Below, piece after piece: positions 56,150 to 64,000 of a stretch of DNA of 64,000 bases; within the stretch, counting starts at the first letter, position 1, and each line of letters opens with the position of its first letter. The notes beneath the pieces were generated by a model, which saw nothing but the letters and a program-made list of their open reading frames with translations, made no database searches and was not told the origin of the DNA. Source of the stretch: Diphasiastrum complanatum (Eukaryota; Streptophyta; Lycopodiopsida; Lycopodiales; Lycopodiaceae); assembly GCA_029204225.1 (NCBI GenBank), contig CM055097.1, positions 30,223,785 to 30,287,784 of the forward strand, given 5' to 3'. Both the position numbers and the translations under genes were made by a program.

Positions 56150-58558
56150 ATGAATCATTAGGGCATTCCAGATATTTTGTCACCCTTATAGACTATTTCA
56201 GTTGAAAGACATTTTTGGATCCCATAAAAACTAAAGACCAAGTGTATGAGAAATTCAGAAGATTTGTCATCAAAGTTGATACGCAGACAAGGCTGAGAGA
56301 AGAAAAAAGGTCAGACTATGGCGGCGATAAACTCAAAAGTTCTTGTGCAAAGCAAGGAATCCATCAGCAATTCACCATGTCATATAGTCCACAACAAAAT
56401 GGAGTCACCAAAAGAAAGAACATGACTTTGATGAACATGGTAAGATGTATGCTTTATGATAGGAATCTACCTAAATTCATGATCTGGGCAGAAGCTATAT
56501 GCATGCATGGCCACACACATCTTGAATAGAGTCACTAATAGAGCAATAAAAAACGATATACTAGAGATAGTTTGGTCAGGGGGAAAAAAATCAACGAGGC
56601 ATATGAAGGTCTTTTGATGCAAGGATTTCATACATATAAAGAAGTTGGACCCAAGAGAGTTTCCATGTATATTTGTAGGTTATCCCAAGAATGCATGTGG
56701 CTACAAAGTTTATGACCCTGCCTTGCTCAAAGTAGTGCTCTCCAGGGATGTGATTTTTGAAGAAGATGATCTTGAGGAAACTAAGAAAGAAGCTGAGAAA
56801 AAGAGACAAATAGAATGGCTAATATTTAATGATGAAGATAGATCAGATCTGGGGAGGGAGAAAAATCAAGAGAAGAGAGTGAAGAACCTGAAGGACCAAA
56901 AGAAGATAAAGGGGGACAACCCATTGAGCAAATGCCAAGAGAGCCAAGGAGATCAAAAAGAGAATGAAAGGCACCTGAAAGATATGATGAGATGACCTTC
57001 ATATCTCATAAGCAGGGAGAGAAAATCAAAGAATCAAGGACACTGAAGGAAGACCAAGAAAGTGCATAATGGGAGTCGTGGAAACTAGCAATGTTGGATG
57101 AATTAGATTCAATAAAGAAAAATGAGACTTGGAAGTTAGTGGAATTACCGTATGGAAGGAAAGCCATAGGGTGTAAGGAAAGCCAAGTGGAGAAGTGGAC
57201 AGACTCAAAGCAAGATTAGTCGCAAAGGGTTCAGTCAAGTTGAGAGAATTAATTACGTGGAGACCTTTGCCCCAGTGATGAAGATGAGCTTGCTTTGAAT
57301 ATTAATAGCTTGAGTGACAATGCAGAGAATGGAAATAGAGCAGATGGACATCAAGACAGCCTTCTTACATGGGAACCTAGACGAAGAAGTGTACATGGTA
57401 CAATCCCCTGGCTTTGAAGAAGAAGGCAACAAGGTATGCCTTCTAAAGAAAGCCCTATATGGGATTAAACAGTCTTCAATGATGTGGTATCAAAATATTG
57501 ACACATTCTTTCTACAAAGAGGTCTTAGCAGGTGCTACTTAGACACCAACATTTATTATAGAATAGATGAAAGCATTTTTCTGGTTGTTGCACTTTATGG
57601 AGACGACATAATTATCATTTGTATGAAAGGGATTTGATGGAGGAGTTTAAGCTAAACATGCCAAAGGAAATTTCGAGCTGAAAGATTTAGGTCATGTTCA
57701 TTATTGCTTAAACATTCAAATAGTAGGGGACCGAGAGAAAGGCTTGACCTGGTTAAACCAAAAAGTATATCTGGATTGTATCATTGATAGATTTCACATG
57801 ATAGAAACCTTCCCTATGACTACCCCAGTTGACAACAATGTGAAGTTTAATGGAGAGATGTACCCTGGTACAGATCTAGAGATGGAATTAATGAAAGATA
57901 GGCCCTATAGGAACCTGATAGGAAGCCCTATGTATGCAATGGTATGTACACGACCCGATATCGGAGTAGCAGTTACCAAATTAAGTCAGTTTTTGAGTGA
58001 CCCAGGTGAGGAACATTGGTATGTTGCCAAACGAGTGTTAAAGTACTTAATAAAAAGGCACTGTTGACATGGGGTTATTATTCAGGGCTAGAAAAGGAAG
58101 CCGACTTCAGGTTACATTTTCATGATGGCTGGATCCTCGTCAGTTCGAATTGTAAAAACCAACATGCTACAGCCTTCTCATCTATCGAGGCATAATACAA
58201 GGGAGTTTGTCAAGTAGCAAAGGAATACCTTTGGATATAGAGTCTATTAAGTGAGCTCAACACCAACACCGAAAAGATGGTGCTTCATAATGATAATCAG
58301 GGATGTGTTTTCTTTAGCAAAAATGATGGCTTTCATAGGAAGACTAAACACATTGGTATATATACAATACCATTTCGTCAAAGACCTTGTTCAAGAGAAG
58401 AAACTCATTCTGTATTGTCCTACCCAAGACATGGCAGCTGATCTAATGACCAAGGCTCTTCCTAGAAATTGTTTTGAGCATTTAAGGAATATGATAGGAT
58501 TAAGTTAGCAGAGGCAAAGAGTGTAAATCAGGGATAAAATGTGAAGTGAGAGAGGGCA
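56150..58558 (+). pseudogene. Degenerate copia G pol
   Basis: Starts inside the integrase core right after LTR H1 (RYFVTLIDYFS), then RSDYGGDKLKS and SYSPQQNGVTKRKNMT. Further on are the FVGYPKNACGYKVYDP hinge and a Lys/Glu-rich stretch, RT pieces with frameshifts (INYVETFAPVMK, QMDIKTAFLHGNLDEEVYM, YGIKQSSMMWYQNID) and YGDD for YVDD near 57597. RNase H is broken (HNDNQGCVFFSKN, KTKHIGIYTIPF). The polypurine tract GTGAGAGAGGGCA ends at 58558. At least six shifts or stops. Confidence 0.85.
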
Positions 58559-58908
58559 TGTGGACCAACGGTTTTCCACTTCACAGACTAGTGAAATATT
58601 AGTCTAGGTAAGTTTAAGATGGGAGTCTGCCTTTAAGACTAGTCCCATGAGTCACCTTATGTGGCCAAGTTTTTTAGAATCTTGATATGATGAGTGACGT
58701 GGATAAAGGCCATTTTCTTGGCATGTCCTACTCAGAGTAGATATAATAGAGATGACAATGGAAGAACGATCACCTTTTTTCTGGCAATCCTATTGTGTCT
58801 TGCACTCTTGTATTACTGTGCGATTGTGTGTGAATTTGTTAGTTGTTTACTTCCTCCATTGATAGGTATGTGCTCACATTTGGATCAAACACTCAACCTC
58901 TTGGACTT
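58559..58908 (+). repeat. Probable 3' LTR of copia G, right end unclear
   Basis: Begins TGTGGACCAACGG directly after the polypurine tract. It contains short inverted pieces (GGTTTTCCACTTCACAGAC; AGACTAGTGAAATATTAGTCT). The right boundary cannot be fixed because H2 in the opposite orientation follows. Confidence 0.45.
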
Positions 58909-58921
58909 TGCTCTGATACCA

Positions 58922-59382
58922 TGAGTCTAACAAGACACTTGAAAAGACAAATTGGAGCCAAACCACCCAACCAAGCTCAAGATCAGTCAACCTAGGCTTC
59001 ACCCCCAAACAATGGTTTGTGAATATATGAAAAGATATTAGAGGAAACAAGAATCCAAAGAATGAATTCTCAATAGTAAGAGGGCAAGTTTCCACTTGTA
59101 TATATAGCGTAAAGAGGCCTATGCATGAGTCCATACAACACCCACATCGACTGCTCTCACTCGAGCTGAAACTATTAGTCTCTCTGCATGCATATTAGTC
59201 ATTGCACACCATGTGCTACTCCACATGTTACCATAGGAGTCTTGGGTACTCACAAGGTTATTAATTATATAATTGACCTTTGAATGTAATTTCGAGGCGT
59301 AATTAGTAATCTCAACAACTGGATATCCTAATACCCATATCAAGGATTATTCCAAATCCTTGGTATCGACATGGATGTAACA
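58922..59382 (-). repeat. LTR H2 with adjacent primer-binding site
   Basis: Starts on the minus strand TGTTACATCCATGTCGATACC and ends TTGTTAGACTCA, immediately followed by TGGTATCAGAGC (58921-58910). Related to H1 but lacks the 51-bp repeats. Little or nothing of its internal region remains to the left. Confidence 0.7.
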
Positions 59383-60422
59383 AGATTACTCTATGAAGAT
59401 CATCAAATGATAAGAATCCCATAATTTTGAAGAGTTAACAATGAAAAATATAATGACCTACAAAAGATTTATTGGAGTTTTTGATATTGTCCAAAGCATA
59501 TTTGTAAAGAGATTTTCACTAATTATACCTCTACTCATGCAAGCAATGAGAAGACTAACACAAACATATTTTCTTTCAATATGTTATCTTTTTTGTAAAA
59601 TCAAGTCTCCAAATTAACGATGGATTTTCAGTCATAAATGGCAATGTTGCTAAGTTCCTGGGCGGTATGATTCTCAACAGAAAATCCCAAGAGAAGCACT
59701 ACGTACACTTACAAGTGTAAATGTTTTTCAGAGTATTCAATCTATTGTGTCAGACTTAGTACCTCCGCCGCATAACAAGTCTATTTTGTTCCGTGAAGCC
59801 ATACAAGTAACTTTCCTGCAAGCATTTCCAAACAGAGTGAAAATAAATGGATATTTTGTATAGTTGTACACTTATGAGCTGAATGTTGTATAATCTACAA
59901 GATTGAAGTGCTCAAGTGCCAAAAAGTATTCACTGAGATGAGCTCTACCTTAGATGTTCGATCCTGTCCTCGTGATCTAACCTTTATACAAAAGAGTGCC
60001 TGACAATGCTGAAGAGAGCATTTCTTGAACAGATTCTGTTTCTGATTTTCGGGGTCCATCATCTTCGCCTATTGTATGAGAATTAAATGCTTTGAATGAG
60101 TCCCTTTGAGTTGATACATCATCCCATTATAACTGTCTATTTTATTGGGGATGATTCCAGTCAGTGCAGGAGAAGAAGAATTCATATCCACATCTTGATT
60201 GCTAAGCTTGAACCGTGTAGACTTAACGTTATGGTCAATTTTGAAGCACACTCTATTGAAAAGAATCACCGTCTGTGGTGTTGAGGTCCTCAGCCCTTTT
60301 GATAGCAGAACGTGTAGAATACATATGTGCGGTACATCTGGATGCCAAAAAATTATATCTGTAGAGGGAAAGTTCTTTGTTAGCTAGGTGTTAGTGAATA
60401 TGAGCAGGATTTAATTTGGTGC
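59383..60422. other. Intergenic; includes the 3' flank of the HD-Zip gene
   Basis: No gene recognised. The right-hand few hundred bases should contain the 3' UTR of the HD-Zip gene; no strong poly(A) signal stood out. Confidence 0.5.
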
Positions 60423-61582
60423 TCAACAGTCAACTGTCAGAAATCTCTTGCAAAATGTGCAAATGGAGATAGGCTTTTCTGGAAGTGGCCTCTGAAAATT
60501 ATGAGGGATCTCGCACGGAGGAGCCGCTGCCAGTGCCTTCAAATTTTGAATTTCTTGCCGCAATATTTTGTTTTCCTGTCTTAGACGGTCCCGGCAACAT
60601 TTCAGAATCTCGCAATTTACTTCGGTTTGTTTTGATTTTGTTCTGCAAGTACCAGCAGTGAAAAGAAACACTTAATTTGATTTATGCAAGAGTTTACTTT
60701 CACCAGAAATTTTAAGAATACAAAATGATTTGCTTACCTTGCTCTTCTGTTTTGAAACCAGACCTCGATTTGCCGAGCTTTCAAGTTCACCTCCTTGGCC
60801 AGAGCATTCTTTTGATTCTGCAATTCCAGTAACAATAAAAGAAGCATTAAAACCTAGGCAACTTATAAAAGTTACACGGTGAACCAGATAATACGATGGA
60901 AGTATCAGAAAAGGTATTACCACGAACAGAAGCGGGGTTTGAGGGTACCAGATTGATGGTGCTGTGTTGCTTGAAGCTTTCTTCAAGAATGTCTGATTGT
61001 CTCTTTGAAAGCCTTAACTTTTTTCGAGGACTCCTCTTTTCCACATCTTTGCTTGTTCCGTTTGAGTTTGTTGTACTGGGGATATTTTTCTCACGACAAC
61101 TGATCTTTGCTGAATTGCATTTATTGATCCGATTTTTTTGCAAAGAACGAGTTGACAACCCAATATTACAGGCTGGAGCACAAACATTCGCATCACCGTG
61201 GACCATTGACTGGGAAAAGCTATGAGATGATGTCGATGAACCATTGTCAAAATTTGCCGAGCCATCTGTTGTGAAGCCAAATATGAATCACTAACGTAGC
61301 TGATAATTTTGAATGGCAGATTGCATGAGCATTTCTAGACATCACCATAAGGTCGATCTTACCCTCGAAGGAGGCTCCTGAAAGCAGCTGCTTGGGAGAT
61401 GTGAGCAACGAGAAAGAAATCGATTGTTTTCCTGATAATTGAGCTATAGATCGGGAACGTATTAGATCCAATTTCACGGGACTATGTAGCTGGTCATTTT
61501 CTGCTTCTGATTCTCGCTTTGATTCATACGTGTTCGAGACCAAACTCAGCCCTAGGTTGAGCCCTAGATTGCATTCAATCAT
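60423..61582 (-). CDS. HD-Zip class II homeodomain-leucine zipper transcription factor, 278 aa
   Basis: Nuclear DNA-binding factor; dimerises by its zipper and, in the family, binds AATNATT-type sites. Four exons with exact phase: 61582-61363, 61265-60949, 60817-60738 and 60642-60423 (837 nt with stop). Introns are GT-AG (GTAAG, GTACC, GTAAG donors; CAACAG, TTGCAG, TTGCAG acceptors). The N-terminus has LGLNLGLSL, an EAR-type LxLxL repression motif, at residues 6-14. The homeodomain begins RKKLRLSKRQSDILEESF near residue 150, helix 3 is RQIEVWFQNRRAR, and the heptad zipper follows directly (TKSKQTEVNCEILKCCRDRL, LRQEIQNLKAL). The class II CPSCE motif is divergent: ICTFCKRF keeps CxxC only. The C-terminus stops soon after. 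The leader may include an intron (GGTAAG near 61848). Intact and probably functional. Confidence 0.95.
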
Positions 61583-61967
61583 TTTCGTGTTCTTAAAACC
61601 AATAGATCTTCCTGCTCATTCCGTATCCGTCACCCTACACGGCGATAAAAGCAATCTCTGGCAAAATACTGAGTCTACTGAAAGATAAACCAAGTATCTC
61701 ATGTAGGTTAGAGTAATTTGCAAAAGCCCATAAAAATGCATAGCACTTTGCAGCAGCAAATCACCGGAGCATTCAACAAACGTGAACAAAACTTTAAAAC
61801 TATCCTCAGCTATTAAGAAATCAAAGCTAGCAACAGCTGAGTCTTACCTTATAGATAAAATCTCTATTCCAATCCACTTCAAGCTCTTTGTACTTCAAAA
61901 TGCTGGCACTTTCACCACGAGTAATCTGCTTCTATGCCTGGTGCATGCATAATTGGCTCGATCAAAC

Positions 61968-61973
<6 letters not shown>

Positions 61974-62013
<40 letters not shown>
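61974..62013. repeat. (GA)n microsatellite
   Basis: About 20 GA units on the plus strand, CT on the HD-Zip sense strand, within its upstream region. Confidence 0.95.
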
Positions 62014-62016
<3 letters not shown>

Positions 62017-62161
62017 ACTGTGTAGCACTATAAATAAGAGGTTGCTGCTTTGTGAGCGAGTGGAAGGAGAGATCGGGGACAAATGGATCACGCAACTATC
62101 CAGTACTCCATTTCCACGTGCTCTTTAGAAAAAAAAAAGTTATTTTGATGACACCTTTATA
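61974..62161 (-). promoter_or_regulatory. Candidate promoter/leader of the HD-Zip gene
   Basis: On the minus strand: TATAAAG at 62161-62155 (TATTTATA at 62036-62029 is an alternative), a G-box CACGTG at 62115-62120, then a CT tract of about 20 units (61974-62013), typical of plant leaders. A short upstream frame starts ATGCATGCACC near 61948 (12 codons). Which TATA box is used cannot be decided from sequence. Confidence 0.35.
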
Positions 62162-64000
62162 GACATTATTTTTCATGTGTTTAACAACCATTCAAGGGCT
62201 TGTGTTTTAAAGCCATAGAAGCATTTCACTACAACTCTCATGTGGTTCTCCGATAGAAAATTAACACCTAGCAATTAGCATTGTGGTGAATTTTCCTTGT
62301 ATCCTATAAAACATGCACATGTGACATACATGTGATATGTGAAAAAAAATTAAGTCCATTCGATGATGTATGGGTAAAGTTGTTGACTGTGACTAGCAAC
62401 ACGAAGGCTTGAATCCCAACCATTGCGTAGTGACATCTTAAGAGCTTGCTCCTCACTTGGTGTTGACCACATGGTGCTGCCAAGCTATACATGTTGTGTA
62501 TAATCCCCACGTAATATTTTTACCAAGCTCCTAAAATGTCACTTTGCAGTGGTTGGAATTTGAGCATGCGCCTTACCGATCACAATCAACAACTCTCTAC
62601 TCATACACGATGCTGCGCTAAACATTAAGTCACATCACACTGGAAGACCTCGATTAAGAAAGTTCTAGCCCATGCGATCTAAAAGAAACTCTCAATATTC
62701 ATAAATAGTTTACAGAAGTTTAATACTGGTAAAATTAATGAGCATGCATGGATAGTCTAAAACTTATTTTCATCCCTGAATCACTCTTCATGTCAAATTG
62801 AATGCACCATTGACCAACCAGCCACCATCAAATGGATAAACCCTTCTTCTAAGCTACCCAATACCCATGCATATCTCTAGATGAAAACTATCCCAAGATG
62901 ATGGCAAATTAATTTCTAAAAAGGAGAAAAAAAACTTAGAGCTTACTTGAGCACAATATGCAATAAGGGGCAACTACAACTTGTATTTACTTGTAATTTC
63001 TGAGGACGTCAATAAGCCCTAACAAACATGGTCCCATAGATTGTCCTAAGAAGTCATGAGTTCGAACTCACCCTAGAGTCTAAACTTGTTTGGGTCTTCA
63101 TGGCCTCGAAGCTATAATAGTCAAAGGCTAAGTCCTTAAGTTGTGACTACATAAGTTTTTAAAAAAAAGTGCTTTATACTGGGTGAAAAAACTAAAACCA
63201 TTTTAGCTTAAAGGGTTTTGAAAACCTAGTACTACTTTAGATTTAGTAGGTGAATTACCATTATAAGAAATGAACCAAGACTTTATAGATAATTTGTGAC
63301 CACTTGCATTGAGTAAATCAAATTTGTAAACATCCAAGTCTCAACGTTAGTCAATATATGATCTTGGAATGGTAGTCTCTTTGAATTTTTCCACACATGT
63401 CAATCTCAAGATTTCCACATGTCCTTATCATTTGTCACACTCATTTTCTTTATTATGAGATGCCATTCTCAACATTGTTCTAGAAATACACTTTTGATAT
63501 TATTGGTGCATATATTCTTGTTCATATAAAATACACACACTTGAGAGTATAGAGTCAATATGTATATTAGCCAGCCTATTAGCGAAATGAAGTCTAGCTA
63601 TGGCTATTTCACAATAATAATGAGGACATTGTGATATACCACAAAGGCCTTGCCATATTGTGGTATTTTCAGATTTTGTAAAATGAAAAATATCATTGTG
63701 TAAGATGAAAAGCGACCAACGATTAGTTTTTTTGTAGACACAAATGTCCCAGAAACGATGCATAGTGGTTGGCAATGTTTTTTTTCTCTTTGAAGCTTGA
63801 CTATTCATGATCCTAGAATTCAATATTGACTAATTTACTATTTAATAATCATTATTTTTCAAGTTGGAGGCAGGACTTAAAGACAATAGCCACAATATTC
63901 AATATTGAGCATTTAACATTTCACAGTGAGTATTCATAACATGTTTTTAGGTTTTTAATAATTGCAGTCATGATTTTGAAATGGTTACTACTACATTAGA
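62162..64000. other. Intergenic AT-rich DNA with possible SINE remnants
   Basis: No gene supported. Two tRNA-like B-boxes occur: GGCTTGAATCCCAACC near 62405, with an A-box-like TATGGGTAAAGTTG about 35 bp upstream; and GAGTTCGAACTCACC near 63058. Each could mark an old SINE, without clear ends or tails. Confidence 0.4.

Noticed and set aside
62029-62036. TATAAATA on the plus strand as promoter of a rightward gene
   Set aside because: No reading frame or exon is recognisable to its right; it is kept only as an alternative TATA box for the minus-strand HD-Zip gene.

Overview
The window looks like nuclear DNA from a land plant. It carries an HD-Zip class II homeobox gene with GT-AG introns, a class III peroxidase exon remnant, many Ty1/copia retrotransposons primed by initiator-Met tRNA (TGGTATCAGAGCC), plant-type TATA and G-box promoters, and long CT/CA microsatellites. 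The decarboxylase at 18.5-20.3 kb is not of a type I associate with flowering plants, so a seed-free plant such as a fern is possible; that is a guess from content, not a determination. AT-rich repeat-derived sequence makes up most of the window.

Layout. 0-9.5 kb: microsatellite; two head-to-head degenerate copies (minus at 0.5-1.7 kb, plus at 6.5-7.7 kb) of an unnamed gene family, here called X; a Ty3/gypsy integrase fragment; minisatellites, GC-rich dispersed repeats and a foldback; then a 5'-truncated copia with its 3' LTR. 9.55-15.7 kb: a complete, young copia element (A) on the minus strand with one 1324-codon gag-pol frame. 18.4-20.3 kb: a PLP-dependent group II decarboxylase (minus) with one intron and one in-frame TAG. 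21.4-27.5 kb: a third family X copy (plus), facing a minus-strand gene that starts like histone H3 and ends in a Ulp1-like protease domain, behind a TATA box and about ten CACGTG motifs; beyond it lies a degenerate proline-rich/coiled-coil reading frame. 29.9-33.0 kb: the peroxidase remnant, then a degenerate gene (Y) with a coiled coil, a transposase-like core and the C-terminal part of an N4/N6-type DNA methyltransferase. 33.7-51.9 kb: nested and abutting copia elements (B1 interrupted by C, D, B2, E, F), all defective. 52-59.4 kb: non-coding DNA, two LTRs of a minus-strand family (H1, H2) and a degenerate plus-strand copia (G). 60.4-62.2 kb: the HD-Zip II gene (minus, four exons, 278 codons), the only clearly intact host gene. 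The rest has no recognisable gene.

The HD-Zip II factor (nuclear, EAR-type repression motif) and the decarboxylase are the plausible host genes. Family X, gene Y and the H3/Ulp1 gene do not look like ordinary host genes. X is repeated three times with a conserved roughly 450-bp upstream block; a weakly similar block lies 5' of Y; Y and the H3/Ulp1 gene encode parts (transposase-like core, Ulp1 protease, DNA methyltransferase, histone tail) that suggest a DNA transposon system with chromatin-directed accessory proteins. That link is inference; all these copies carry stops, frameshifts or lost catalytic residues.
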